A stretch of DNA of 29,818 nt, taken from Ophiothrix spiculata. Its lineage: Eukaryota > Echinodermata > Ophiuroidea > Amphilepidida > Ophiotrichidae. The stretch is taken from NCBI GenBank assembly GCA_000969725.1, contig JXSR01S074544.1. One strand, written 5' to 3'. The notes beneath the pieces are model-generated. The model was given only the letters and a program-made list of their open reading frames with translations, made no database searches and had not been told where the DNA came from. Positions 20,701 to 26,646 of this stretch are shown piece by piece (position 1 is the first letter of the stretch; each line of letters opens with the position of its first letter). The position numbers were made by a program, and so were the translations under genes.

Positions 20701-23700
20701 CAAGATGAATGGACATTTTGGGGGGTTTGATGTGTTAACCACATTCAGGAAACATTTATGAGGTATGGCAAAACAATGAAATTCAAGAAGTATTGAAAAT
20801 TCTTGATCTCTTAGTGTTGGATGTGTGTGGCTACTTCCCTCCGCTTCATGTCGGGAAGAAGTGGCACGCATCCAACACCTTAAGATACAGTCATTTTCAC
20901 TACTTCCCTCTATACCATGTTGTATTTGTATAAAACGAATTTATTATCAACCCAGATGAATGAGAGTATACAATACACCTATGTATCGAGTATCATGCAT
21001 TAGGCCCTATAGGCTTAGGTATTCACGCTACAGAGTTGTTCATCGCAAATCAACAACGATGCATCCATGTGTCCACATATTTTTATTGCGCGAGGGTAGC
21101 TTTAGACACCCGAGTGTGATAAAAATATGCCGACGCATCGGATACAGATTCGTTGATTCCCGATGATCAACTCTGTAGCGTGTTTGAATACCTTTCAACA
21201 ACGAAAAATCTTTCTGGAAACATATTAATAAATTTCTAAATATTTTCAATTTAACAGATACTCTCCTTCATAAAAATATTAAGCAGGATCTGAAGCACAA
21301 ATTAATGCTGGTTTTTAAATGTTTGTTGCTTTGTTGTTTTCAACTGTCCCAAGAGCCAGTCCTTGCCGGTACTTAGGTTCCCGACGTGCGATGAGCAGCG
21401 CGTTGACTTATGTGTACTGCGTAAACGCACCTCCGTGTACACTGTGCCGTGTGGAACACGCTTATTTGAATATCAATTGTGAACTGAATTCATCAGAAAT
21501 CAACAACAGCGCGTTCCCCTGGTTCCTGTATAAGAAGATACGGTGAGTTGTTGAATATACATTACACAGCATCCCATATAGCACGATCAACAAATATCAG
21601 TTCAGTGCTGAATATTACATTACTTCCACATTATCACAAGATATCTCAATTTAACCTTTTCCTGTTGTAGGTCATCTGGAAGACAACCTAAATTACTGTC
21701 AGGTAAGGCGTAGGACCTCATCCAGACCATGGGCGTCATTTCATTTTGAAGTGTGGGGGGGTCCAGGGGGCAAATAAATTGTTTGTATTCAAAACAGTGG
21801 GGGGACACCTGATATTATGTCCCCCACCCTTCAAAATGTGGGGGGGACGTGTCCCCCTGTCCCCCCCTGAAATGACGCCCATGATCCAGACGCCCTAACT
21901 AACACTGAAGTATAACTACTTTCACTACCTCTTACCTTCAAAAACACTATCCCAGACAATGTATACAGTTCATACAGGTTTATTGTTCTGAAGTCTCATA
22001 AATTATGTAGAATATTTCTAAAGATAAATTGAATTTACTTTAGAAGTCAGTTTAGAGATAAAATGCCTTCAGCCTGGGGCGGAAAAGTTGTCAGACTGGA
22101 AAGGGTTAATTGAGGTCATCAACAAGCCTGATAAATTGCTGCCTGCCATCTTCAACTGAAGTCAAGTTTAACAATATTGCCTTACCTTAACTGAAATATT
22201 GTTGGATTCTGTAGCGCCACTGGTAAAGATGATTTCTTTTGGATCAGCCCCAATAATTTTAGCAACATGCTGGAAAAGAGAAAGCAAAAAATCAAGATCA
22301 TCTTTAGTAGAGTTGGCATCAGTGTTTCCGCTAAGGCCGTATGGCGCCACTGGCGCAGGAGCGGTGAAAATTTGCACAACAAGTTTCTGAAAATGTGTGA
22401 GAAAGATTTTTCTAGCTTTATTTAGCCAATTTTCAGCCACAGGTCATGATTTTGGCGCAAGCACCTTTTAACCTTTGTCAAACTGGTTCGAATTGGCGCA
22501 AGCTCAAAAATCTTAGCAGAAACACTGGTTGGCATAGTTTGTGATTTTGTCAAAGCAAAAATTGAGACATGGTCCCTGAAGATCATCTGATAATTGAAGT
22601 CTTAACCAAATTTTGAATAAATTATGCAAATTTGGTACTTGACATCTATATGCATATAATGCACTGTAAATCTAATCAGTTTGAGAGCAGGTCATCCTGT
22701 CCCCTCCAAGTGGCATCTATTTCCGAGTTTCTTATCTCTAGATATTTTGTTTACAAGGGTGATATGTCGACCAGTAGTAAACGACCGGGTAACGCAAGCA
22801 GTCATACAGATTATACAATTTAGCTATTGTGATCCTTCACCAGCCCCTAAAATGTGAATGTCATAGCACATTTCCTCTTGACATGAAAATTCAAAAACTC
22901 TAGATTTTTTAGGGAATTTTCAAAAAATAAAGAAAAACATAAGAAATTGGCCGAATATTATAAAACTTATTAAATGTTACCACTGAAGGGTTTTCTTTAA
23001 ATAGAAATAGGTTTTGGTTCCCATTCCCAAAAATTATTCACTTTATAGCTAATTTTCTGCCAAAATCCTGAATAAGGTCCATGAAAGTTCGGTAACTTTT
23101 GTGACATCACATGGAAATACATTTTTGCTCCAAATTAGTTCAAAGTAAAAATTCTCTTGCGCATTGGCAAATTTTGTATTGTGCTTTACACTGGTGATTG
23201 GTAACATATTTACAAAAAATTTCATAAAAGTTTTAGGAAATTCTATCGTCAGAATTTCTTTTAATGCCCAGTTTTGGTTTGGTAATGTTTTGTAACGTAT
23301 GTGACATTTTGGTGTAAGTTTTTGGTAACGTTTGTGACATTTTTTAATTAAAACATGTGCTCATTCATGCACGGATAGAAAAACTTAAAATTTCTGTTTG
23401 GAAAATACTTCCCACTTACCAAGTATAACAAACATATGACTGAAAAACCTGTGTATGCGGTCAAATACAAAAACTGATTTTTTGCTTGATGTCAAAAAAA
23501 GTTTCATTTTTTTGTGGAACGAGCCTACTGATGAGTGCAGGGTGAAAGAATCAGCTAGAATCTGAGATTCTCCAGTAAAAATGTATGTCACACATTATTT
23601 CTGAAAGTGCAAGAATCCAAAGATTCTTGCAAAATTATTTGGAAAAAATAAATTCTCAAAACATTTTACAAATTTGTATCTCTGAAAAATTGTAAGTGGA

Positions 23701-26646
23701 GGGGGTGTGTTGGGGAGAGAAGGACTTTTAGGTAACAAGAGGTTATCTATAGGATTACGTAAATCCATGATATTCTCTATAGCTTATTCTGTCTCCAATC
23801 TAAGAGTGACTTTTGGAATTTGGATTAACCCTTTGAACCCTGGCCATTCCATGTGTATCTGTACCGCTGACCCAGGCCAACCCGAAAGTTAAAAAACACA
23901 ATATGACTCCTAAACTTACTTTGATTTTTATTTCCATTGCTTTACTTTTTCATTTTACAGTAGTCTGAATTGTTCCAAAAACCAACATTCACAAAAGAAT
24001 ACTATTTAGGCCTATGTCGACCAACATATTCTACATTTACGTTGTAGTCTATGGGCAAAACCACAGTTGTTGGAACTTTAATGAAAATTTATGAAAATAG
24101 TAGGAATTTTTCACCTCTGTTGAGTGAAAAAGAGCAAAATGACTCATCAACTATGGATTCAAAGCTTCATTGATGTCTTCCAATAAAAATAAGACCATTG
24201 AAAATTGTAACTACCCATGAGGCCTGTTGACAGACACATCAAGTTTCTGACATGTGACCTAAAAGCTGGTAAACCGTACATGTATACGTGAGCCGGTATA
24301 CCGGCTCGTCGGGTTCAAAGGGTTAATGTGGCATGCTGTAGAGTGCTTCAGTGCGGCAAGGGGTGGGGTGTGGGGTGAGGGGACTTTAGTTACAGCCCTG
24401 CATTCTCTATAGCTAATTCTGTCTCCCGTCGAAAGGAGTGAGTTCTGATATGTGGATTACTGTAGCATGCTGTGGAGAGCGGCAAGTGGTGGGGTGTGGG
24501 TGAGGGGGATTATAGTTACGAGGGAGGTGGTTATCTATAGACTAGTTGACTTTTATATTCTTTTGCCCGGCAGTATGCGCGGGCACCTTGCTTTATTCAG
24601 GGACTGTGCTTTCAAACCTCCCGCTTTACCATGCAATCATTCAATCGTGGCGGGAATTTTAAAATATACAATTCAGTTCCTTTTTGATGCATGCCAGGGT
24701 TCGTACACCTTTGAGCCTTTAAAATTCAAGGACTTTTCAATGACTTTCAAGGTCCAAAAGCATGATTTTCAAGGACTTACCACAACATAATTTGCAGTAT
24801 GCTGAACTCTTGTTCCTGCCGACATCAATCCACTCGCTGAATTTGGGATCAGTTAGCCATAAATTATCAATTTTCAAGGACTTTCAAGGACTCTGTGCAA
24901 ATTTCCAGGACTTTCAAAGCCTTGAAAAGGTGTTTTCAAATTCAAGGATTTTCAAGGACTCTCAAGGACCGTACGAACCCTGGACTGCCATGCGCATATT
25001 GCCGGGCAAAATAGTAACAGCTGTCGTCATGGGTCAACTGGTCTATAAAATCACTTACAGCCCTTGCATTCTCTACAGCCGTTTCAGTCTCCCATCCATA
25101 AGAATGCGTTCTGGAATGTGGATTCCCGTAGTATCCTACTGAGTATGGCATCATAGCATCCAACACACGCGGGTCCTGTAAATAAACAAAAATTAACAAA
25201 AAGATGAACTCATGTAGCTGTTTACAATATTAATACACTCTTAATTGTTAAATGTGTGTTTAAATCGTCAGTCTCATTGGTAAATTGCTAACTTTCGCGC
25301 ATTCAACAATCTTGCTCAGATGCACTCCATTTTAGGCGTTGAGCGCAATTAGGCCACAACTTTGTCTGTCCGTCTGCAACCTGGCCACAGCCTTGATTTT
25401 CCAAAATGGCGACCGCAGGTTTGATTATTCACCTCAAGATTATTGTAAAATAATCATTACATGTTTTTAAATTATTTAGAGGTGCATAATCAAGCCTACG
25501 GTCGCTTGGAAAATTCAGGATGTGGCCAGTTTGCAGCCAGCCGCACAAAGTTGTGGCCTAATTGTGCTCCAGCGCCTTATTGTGTTGTGCTTTGTTCAAT
25601 TCCATGTATGTACATGTGAACTTGTATAATCAAATCAGCAAAAGGCATAGAAGGACCCACCCTGAATACAAAATAATTTCCAAAGTAGGCCTAAACTTAC
25701 ACCACCACCACCAAAAGACAACAAACATCATTATAAGACAATATGATATTGATGTAGGGGTAATTCATGATCCACTTTTAATCCTCAAGGTCACCTCTAT
25801 CACAAATTATTGATTTTTCAGCTTCAAAGAATCCTTGACTTGTGTGTAAATACAAACCTCAAACTATTCTTTCAGACATGCTTGCATTCTTAACTCTTTC
25901 ACTCCGGAATAAAATGTTCACCATCTGTCCTATTTCACCGGAAAACCTCTCTGAGCAGCTCACAGAGATCTAACCTTATGATAGCATACGATAATTGTAC
26001 ATGTAGTGCGCCAGGGTTGTTCTCCTTGCTAATAAAAATGATGGCGCTAGATAGTTCTTTGTTTCAACTGCTTGCTGGTGAAATTTCAACCAATTTTGGC
26101 TTGTAGTTTGTTTTTAGAGCTATTTGAAAACAATATGTCAAAGTAGAAATTCTGCTGTGAGCGGCTTGCCAGAGTGAAAGAGTTATGAAAATTTAGAAAA
26201 TGTGCCACCAAGTGGAATTTTGTACTCTTCAAAAAAGAGGCGAGGCTTTCACCACATCAGAATCATAAATTGCACCTTCAATGCTCTGAAATGTGCCATT
26301 TTCTAATTACTGTTGGGACTCGACAGTAATTACAACACGGTAGCCTATGGGGATTTTCAAAATGCTGAAAAGTTTGTTCAACTTAAAAACAAATGGTCAA
26401 AATCAAGTGAATTTTTCAGCATACATTTATGTTGTACTCTTCAAGAAAAGAGGTGAGGCTTTCACCACATTAGAATCATGAATTGCACCTTTAATGCTCT
26501 GAAAAGTATACTACTACATTGTATATATATCATGCTATGTATAAAAGTTAGTTATAATTTAAAACTCACCACAGGAGTTGTTGACTGGGCATCTAGATAA
26601 AGAGCTCTTCCAGAAATGGAATCAGACTCTGCTGCATTGTCTCTAC
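8601..26646 (-). CDS. NFS1: NFS1 cysteine desulfurase gene, eight internal exons (partial)
   Basis: NFS1 is the PLP-dependent desulfurase of mitochondrial iron-sulfur cluster assembly. It takes sulfur from cysteine and passes it to the ISCU scaffold in a complex with LYRM4/ISD11, acyl carrier protein and frataxin. Eight exons seen here join in frame (818 nt, 272 full codons) and cover roughly the middle 60% of a family member of about 450 residues. Recognisable blocks in order are [80 protein letters not shown] with the PLP-binding lysine, and [13 protein letters not shown]. Junction phases, in order of transcription, are 1,0,0,0,0,0,1,1,0. Missing are the N-terminal mitochondrial targeting exon and the C-terminal part with the mobile catalytic-cysteine loop. 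Introns are large and transposon-filled. Identification is from memory of the family, with very high confidence from the long uninterrupted match. Confidence 0.97.
8805..8985. mobile_element. TA-flanked MITE next to NFS1 exon H
   Basis: Ends TATACAACGTGAAT and ATTCACGTTGTATA, with inner inverted blocks GTGCACGGATTAAAGAT and ATCTTTAATCCGTGCAC. About 180 bp. Lies 47 bp upstream of the exon H acceptor, so it occupies the usual branch-point neighbourhood. Confidence 0.88.
9112..9230. mobile_element. 119-bp TA-flanked foldback MITE
   Basis: Two arms of about 45 bp starting TATGGTTAAAAT and ending ATTTTAACCATA, meeting around ACATGTATGCCTGAAGTGA. Can fold almost completely. Confidence 0.85.
9231..9658. 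other. Non-coding intron segment
   Basis: AT-rich with no recognised gene or repeat. A short inverted pair TATGCCCTGGGG/ACAGGGCAAAATAT is present near 9420-9470. Confidence 0.45.
9659..9804. mobile_element. Foldback element family, copy A
   Basis: Left end AGGCGCTGGAGCACAA, right end GGCCTAATTATGCTCCAACG, with inward repeats GGCCACAAC and AAAATGGCCACC/GGTGGCCATCTTG. Nearly the whole 146 bp is two inverted arms with little loop. Same family as 15180-15415 and 25335-25577. Confidence 0.87.
10062..10369. mobile_element. TTAA-end element, copy 1
   Basis: Aligns with 21651-22109 along its length (AATTACTGTCAG, ACAGGTTTATTG, GAAGTCTCAT, AAAATGCCTTCAGC, GGGGCGGAAAA). Ends TTAAAACTTTTCCC and GGAATAGGTTAA. 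TTAA at both edges is typical of piggyBac-type insertion. The left end contains two 23-bp palindromes built on TATGACGTATA (10081-10103 imperfect, 10124-10146 perfect around one base). Confidence 0.75.
10370..10810. other. Non-coding intron segment
   Basis: AT-rich; no exon, inverted repeat or other feature recognised. Confidence 0.45.
10811..10861. repeat. 30-bp perfect palindrome with an adjacent half copy
   Basis: 10832-10861 is a perfect palindrome (AATTTCTCATTCTCC and its exact complement). The same half (GAATTTCTCATTCTCCGG) occurs once more at 10811-10828. Confidence 0.92.
11155..11289 (-). CDS. NFS1: NFS1 exon G (PLP-lysine exon)
   Basis: 135 bp, phase 1 to phase 1. Encodes [20 protein letters not shown] followed by a helix and [19 protein letters not shown] carries the aspartate that contacts the PLP pyridine nitrogen. 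The lysine of SGHK forms the internal aldimine with PLP. Acceptor atcatag, donor AAAG|gtgagg. Confidence 0.97.
11567..11880. repeat. C-run and repeat-like segment
   Basis: Fourteen or so consecutive C at 11574-11587, then a stretch ending in repeated CTGCAAAGC/GCTACAAAG words. Its ends (GCTGCTTTCATATG near 11610, AAGTATGAAAGCTCC near 11868) are weakly inverted. No second copy seen, so the element status is uncertain. Confidence 0.4.
11900..12145. mobile_element. Long-TIR element, copy 2 (short form)
   Basis: Starts TCATGTGAGTGCAAGAACGT and ends GACTTTCTTGCACTC. Shares with copies 1 and 3 the internal TCAGTGGT...CACTGACATGG block and a GGTGTTAAATAAA motif. About 250 bp, lacking the GC-rich middle of copy 1. 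Confidence 0.78.
12278..12644. mobile_element. TAAGGCC-end MITE, copy 2
   Basis: Terminal inverted repeats TAAGGCCAAAAAAAAATTCT and the reverse (ending TTTTTTTTTGGCCTA), then GGTTGCCCTCCAC and its inverse GTGGAGGGCAACC. TA or TAA target duplication. Includes GGGTCGGTCGGTCG, a poly-T run and a GATCGATCGGCCG palindromic patch. Confidence 0.85.
12645..12948. other. Non-coding intron downstream of NFS1 exon F
   Basis: AT-rich intron sequence; no feature recognised beyond the exon F donor at its right edge. Confidence 0.5.
12949..13042 (-). CDS. NFS1: NFS1 exon F ([12 protein letters not shown] exon)
   Basis: 94 bp encoding [20 protein letters not shown] then [11 protein letters not shown] plus the first base of a glycine codon. 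Acceptor gtccag, donor G|gtgagc, phase 1 at its end. The NNEIG block is conserved in the family. A 35-bp exact copy of its central part lies 272 bp upstream in the preceding intron. Confidence 0.96.
13124..13313. repeat. Diverged direct repeat beside the exon F fragment
   Basis: GCATTTACAAACAATACAGC at about 13127 and GCATTTACAAGTAATGGGCC at about 13271 begin two similar stretches of about 45 bp, 144 bp apart. The second leads straight into the duplicated exon fragment. Confidence 0.65.
13314..13348 (-). pseudogene. 35-bp exact partial copy of NFS1 exon F
   Basis: Bases 13314-13348 are identical to 12990-13024 inside exon F. Read on the minus strand the copy encodes [11 protein letters not shown] and then meets a stop (GTG TAA) just past the identity. 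It has no acceptor or complete exon end. Next to it, 13268-13313 is a diverged direct repeat of about 13124-13170, so the fragment arrived in a local rearrangement. The perfect identity suggests it is recent. Confidence 0.9.
13505..13765. repeat. Purine-rich GGTAGAGGA low-complexity tract
   Basis: Repeated GGTAGAGGA, AGGAGGTGGTA and similar words on the plus strand, irregular spacing. Not coding. Confidence 0.85.
13766..14297. other. Non-coding stretch with CpG- and ATGC-rich patch
   Basis: 13990-14290 is less AT-rich than its surroundings and contains several palindromic words (TCTAGATGCATCTAGATG, CGCATATG, GCGCATATG). The ATTCATCTAGATG near 14240 is inverted to one near 14030, suggesting another foldback element of about 230 bp. 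The ORF at 14028-14294 has no recognisable domain. Confidence 0.4.
14370..14638. mobile_element. hAT-type MITE with internal minisatellite (TSD CTGTAGAG)
   Basis: 269 bp with ends CAGGGGTTCTTAA and TTGAGAATCCTTG. Exact 8-bp duplication CTGTAGAG at 14362-14369 and 14639-14646. Its right half is a 22-bp tandem repeat (14506-14604). It interrupts the long inverted-repeat element at 14298-15163. Confidence 0.88.
14506..14604. repeat. 22-bp minisatellite, 4.5 units
   Basis: Unit CAAAGCGCCAATCAGTACTT plus TT, starting at 14506, 14528, 14550, 14572 and (partial) 14594. Units are identical. No spacers, so not a CRISPR array. Lies inside the hAT-type MITE. Confidence 0.97.
14647..14953. mobile_element. 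Second hAT-type MITE sharing the same target site
   Basis: 307 bp starting CAGGGCTTAGAAA and ending TTTCTATACCCTG. It begins directly after the CTGTAGAG at 14639-14646 and is followed by a third CTGTAGAG at 14954-14961. The terminal repeats are imperfect beyond about 11 bp. The two hAT elements thus lie in tandem with three copies of one 8-bp target. Confidence 0.8.
15180..15415. mobile_element. Foldback element family, copy B (abuts NFS1 exon E donor)
   Basis: Left end GGCGCTGGAGCACAAT, long inner arms TTTTCCAAGATGGCTGCC and its reverse, and a right end shortened to GTCGTGGCCCGGCGCC. Compared with copies A and C about 15 bp are missing just before the terminal GGCGCC. The right edge is base 15415; the NFS1 exon E donor GT is at 15418-15419. 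Confidence 0.87.
15420..15518 (-). CDS. NFS1: NFS1 exon E ([10 protein letters not shown] exon)
   Basis: 33 codons beginning [10 protein letters not shown] and ending NGIVDLK. Includes the conserved histidine of the TEHK motif that stacks on the PLP ring. Acceptor ctacag, donor AAG|gtaggg, phase 0. The donor is weak after its fourth base because a foldback transposon begins there: intron bases 1-4 are GTAG and the element starts at base 5. Confidence 0.96.
15519..15807. other. Non-coding intron upstream of NFS1 exon E
   Basis: AT-rich; no feature recognised. Confidence 0.5.
15808..16068. mobile_element. Inverted-repeat element with ACATATGT ends
   Basis: Left CACATATGTGACCTGCTC, right GAGCAAGTCACATATG, with an inner pair GACAAAGTCGGACAAAT/CGACTTTGTCCGG that is partly direct and partly inverted. 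About 260 bp. ORFs across it are not convincing. Confidence 0.6.
16069..16458. other. Non-coding intron segment
   Basis: AT-rich. TATATATAGTATATAG near 16277 is a simple AT patch. Nothing else recognised. Confidence 0.5.
16459..16935. mobile_element. Inverted-repeat MITE with TTAAAGGGG ends
   Basis: Left TTAAAGGGGATTAGACAA, right TTGTCCAATTCCCCTTTAA, about 18 bp nearly perfect, 477 bp apart outer edge to outer edge. No coding capacity. Confidence 0.82.
16985..17131. repeat. Three exact-length 49-bp tandem units
   Basis: Units start at 16985, 17034 and 17083. Each begins CTACTCCCACTTCCTGGCTG and contains TGTGACAAGTAGGCGTGAG. Units 2 and 3 are identical; unit 1 differs by one base. No spacers. 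Confidence 0.97.
17171..17970. mobile_element. 800-bp composite foldback element
   Basis: Outer ends TAATTGAATACGCCAGAATA and its inverse near 17950-17970, then CATCCCAACTCC/GGAGTTGGGATAT. Inside, 17227-17369 and 17452-17592 are inverted arms (ATTATCTAACAATGTCTAA, GTCAACTACAAGGTCAAATG). A second inverted-repeat unit, 17624-17896, with ends ATAGTTTAAACAGTCTTTC and its inverse, is nested within it. Confidence 0.85.
17624..17896. mobile_element. Nested inverted-repeat unit
   Basis: Arms share TTTCAACACAATGAGAT and ATTTCGATGTGAA with their inverses at 17842-17896. The left arm has about 20 extra bases (AGTGAAATATTTACCTCAAT) between these blocks. Middle contains GGTTGACCTATGTTGACC. Confidence 0.8.
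18172..18433. mobile_element. Inverted-repeat element with G/C-run ends
   Basis: Left CACAAACACTTATAGGGG followed by more G and CTGATGCA; right TGCATCAGCC, a C run, and TTACAAGTGTTTGTG. Interior repeats the words GGGCCCC and AAATTTAAGGG. About 262 bp. Confidence 0.82.
18434..18960. repeat. Segment with a 26-base G run
   Basis: 18549-18574 is 26 consecutive G, an unstable tract that can form G-quadruplexes. The following 250 bp is T-rich. The apparent glycine-rich ORF across it is an artefact of the run. Confidence 0.85.
18961..19359. other. Non-coding intron downstream of NFS1 exon D
   Basis: AT-rich; no repeat or exon recognised. Confidence 0.5.
19360..19413 (-). CDS. NFS1: NFS1 exon D (18-codon micro-exon)
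   Basis: A 54-bp exon found by searching for the missing piece between exons C and E. It encodes [18 protein letters not shown], ending just before the TEHK histidine block. Acceptor is tttactag after a T-rich tract, donor ACA|gtaagt, phase 0 on both sides. It is too short to appear as a stand-alone ORF. Confidence 0.95.
19462..19782 (-). mobile_element. tRNA-derived SINE, family 2, near full length
   Basis: On the minus strand the head (right end) carries GTGGCCTAGCTGATTG as A box, a CTGTTAA anticodon-type loop (Asn-like GTT) and TATTCGAATCC as B box. The body runs left to a CCTTTACCTTTAC tail. CAATGA occurs at both sides, a possible target duplication, although the truncated copy also has CAATGAG before its tail. 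Sits next to NFS1 exon D, 49 bp from its acceptor. Confidence 0.87.
19783..20167. other. Non-coding intron segment
   Basis: AT-rich. The minus ORF at 19919-20251 shows no recognisable domain and runs into the element at 20168. Confidence 0.45.
20168..20447. mobile_element. Inverted-repeat element with AAATCCAGTGATTAC ends
   Basis: Left AAATCCAGTGATTACC, right GTAATCACTGGATTT, and an inner inverted pair CCACTGCTGTTTTTC/GAAAAACAGCAGTGG. 280 bp. Also holds a small hairpin CCTCTCGATACGAGG. Confidence 0.82.
20448..20813. other. Non-coding intron segment
   Basis: AT-rich; no feature recognised. Confidence 0.45.
20814..20878. repeat. 65-bp hairpin
   Basis: GTGTTGGATGTGTGTGGCTA and inverse TGGCACGCATCCAACAC form an imperfect stem of about 26 bp around CCGCTTCATGT. 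May be a very small MITE or a remnant. Confidence 0.7.
21017..21193. mobile_element. 177-bp foldback MITE
   Basis: Two arms of about 80 bp with AGGTATTCACGCTACAGAGT left and ACTCTGTAGCGTGTTTGAAT right, then ATCAACAACGATGCATCC-like blocks and ATATTTTTAT, meeting around AGGGTAGCTTTAGACACCC. Confidence 0.85.
21194..21650. other. Non-coding intron segment
   Basis: No convincing exon. The plus ORF at 21319-21546 is cysteine-containing but matches nothing I recognise. Confidence 0.45.
21651..22109. mobile_element. TTAA-end element, copy 2, carrying a hAT MITE
   Basis: Begins TTAACCTTTTCCTG and ends CTGGAAAGGGTTAA. Aligned with copy 1 apart from the 156-bp hAT insertion and its duplicated ATCCAGAC. 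Confidence 0.8.
21728..21883. mobile_element. hAT-type MITE, copy 2 (TSD ATCCAGAC)
   Basis: 156 bp, same family as 2606-2802, same perfect 16-bp terminal repeats. Exact 8-bp target duplication ATCCAGAC at 21720-21727 and 21884-21891. It interrupts a TTAA-flanked repeat at 21651-22109 whose other copy (10062-10369) is uninterrupted, which confirms the borders. Confidence 0.94.
22186..22269 (-). CDS. NFS1: NFS1 exon C (TSGATESNN exon)
   Basis: 28 codons: [20 protein letters not shown] followed by ESNNISVK. Acceptor ttttccag, donor AAG|gtaagg, phase 0. TSGATE is the PLP phosphate-binding segment of the family. A hAT-type miniature element inserted in the intron has its edge 50 bp upstream of the acceptor (22320-22527). 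Confidence 0.96.
22320..22527. mobile_element. hAT-type MITE, second family (TSD GTTGGCAT)
   Basis: 208 bp with terminal inverted repeats CAGTGTTTCYGCTAAG and an exact 8-bp duplication GTTGGCAT at 22312-22319 and 22528-22535. The interior has repeated TGGCGCAAGC motifs. Sits 50 bp upstream of the acceptor of NFS1 exon C. Confidence 0.92.
22536..23067. other. Non-coding intron segment
   Basis: AT-rich; the right end leads into the repeat starting at 23068, and weak similarity to 27170-27329 suggests the repeat may begin somewhat earlier. Confidence 0.45.
23068..23528 (+). repeat. Direct repeat of about 460 bp, copy 1
   Basis: Aligns in the same orientation with 27330-27800: CTGAATAAGGTCCATG, GTAAAAATTCTCTT, AGGAAATTCTATCGT, TGGTAACGTTTGTGACATTT, TGCACGGATAGAAA, GACTGAAAAACC. 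The phrase GGTAACGTTTGTGACATT is itself repeated within each copy. Repeat type not recognised. Confidence 0.88.
23771..24345 (-). pseudogene. Ghost of NFS1 exon B, copy 2, split by a TTAA element
   Basis: Two pieces, 23771-23824 and 24327-24345, form a second decayed copy of exon B once the element between them is ignored. On the minus strand they resemble copy 1 (AGCATGCCACA, then TCCAAATTCC and GGAGACAGAATAAGC). Translation shows NPNSKSHS followed by a stop where the exon has tyrosine. The interruption falls exactly at a TTAA. A G-rich spacer (GGTGGGGTGTGGGTGAGG) follows both ghosts, so the exon plus spacer was duplicated as a unit. Confidence 0.7.
23825..24326. mobile_element. piggyBac-like MITE (TTAA target) splitting an exon ghost
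   Basis: Perfect terminal inverted repeat CCCTTTGAACCC directly inside TTAA at each end (23825-23828 and 24323-24326). 502 bp, no transposase. An internal palindrome CCGGTATACCGG near 24294. The flanks join into an NFS1 exon B ghost. Confidence 0.93.
24391..24475 (-). pseudogene. Ghost of NFS1 exon B, copy 1 (decayed exon duplication)
   Basis: The minus strand aligns over about 85-90 bp with exon B at 25059-25175, at roughly 70% identity by eye, and includes the exon end and GT donor. Conceptual translation gives [12 protein letters not shown] then [13 protein letters not shown], against [25 protein letters not shown] in the real exon. One base is missing near the donor (CAGGG against CAAGGG), and the acceptor half encoding DPRVLDAM is not recognisable. 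It looks like a tandem exon duplication that was never, or is no longer, used. Confidence 0.82.
24476..24694. repeat. G-rich spacer repeat, third partial unit
   Basis: 24476-24545 repeats the GGTGGGGTGTGGGTGAGG spacer and GTTATCTATAG words found after each exon B ghost (near 24360 and 23700-23745). Beyond 24550 nothing is recognised. Confidence 0.65.
24695..24982. mobile_element. MITE rich in TTCAAGGACTTTC words
   Basis: Ends CAGGGTTCGTAC and GTACGAACCCTG, perfect over 12 bp. The interior is a degenerate array of TTCAAGGACT. No clean target duplication, so superfamily left open; similar sequences are, from memory, widespread in animal genomes. Confidence 0.8.
25059..25175 (-). CDS. NFS1: NFS1 exon B (GNPHSRTH exon)
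   Basis: Exactly 39 codons, from [12 protein letters not shown] through [15 protein letters not shown] to ENARA. Acceptor ttacag, donor GCT|gtaagt, phase 0 on both sides. The NPHSRTH stretch is among the most conserved blocks of group I cysteine desulfurases and lies in the active-site region. Two decayed copies of this exon lie downstream in the same intron (see ghosts at 24391-24475 and 23771-24345). Confidence 0.96.
25335..25577. mobile_element. Foldback element family, copy C
   Basis: Left end AGGCGTTGAGCGCAATTAGG, right end GGCCTAATTGTGCTCCAGCG followed by CC. Inner arms include TTGATTTTCCAAAATGGCGA and a CACCTCAAGATTATT/AATTATTTAGAGGTG pair. About 243 bp, the most complete copy. Confidence 0.87.
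25891..26185. mobile_element. Inverted-repeat MITE with TAACTCTTTCACTC ends
   Basis: Perfect 14-bp terminal inverted repeats TAACTCTTTCACTC, 295 bp. No coding capacity. Confidence 0.85.
26220..26504. repeat. Pair of 72-bp direct repeats
   Basis: 26220-26291 and 26432-26504 share TTGTACTCTTCAA, GAGGCTTTCACCACAT, AGAATCAT and AATGCTCTGAAA with only a few differences. About 140 bp between them. Lies in the intron just downstream of NFS1 exon A. Confidence 0.92.
26570..26646 (-). CDS. NFS1: NFS1 exon A (first recognised; start of mature domain)
   Basis: Encodes [20 protein letters not shown] followed by STTPV, the beginning of the conserved desulfurase fold. The acceptor reads attacag, leaving two exon bases before the first full codon, so the preceding exon must end in phase 1. 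The donor is GTG|gtgagt, phase 0. The acidic, serine-rich stretch before LYLDAQ fits the poorly conserved linker after a mitochondrial targeting peptide, which would be on an upstream exon I could not identify. Confidence 0.93.

Noticed and set aside
24452..25142. Two plus-strand ORFs of 112 and 126 residues
   Set aside because: They run over G-rich spacer, the TTCAAGGACT MITE and the antisense of NFS1 exon B, so they are shadows.
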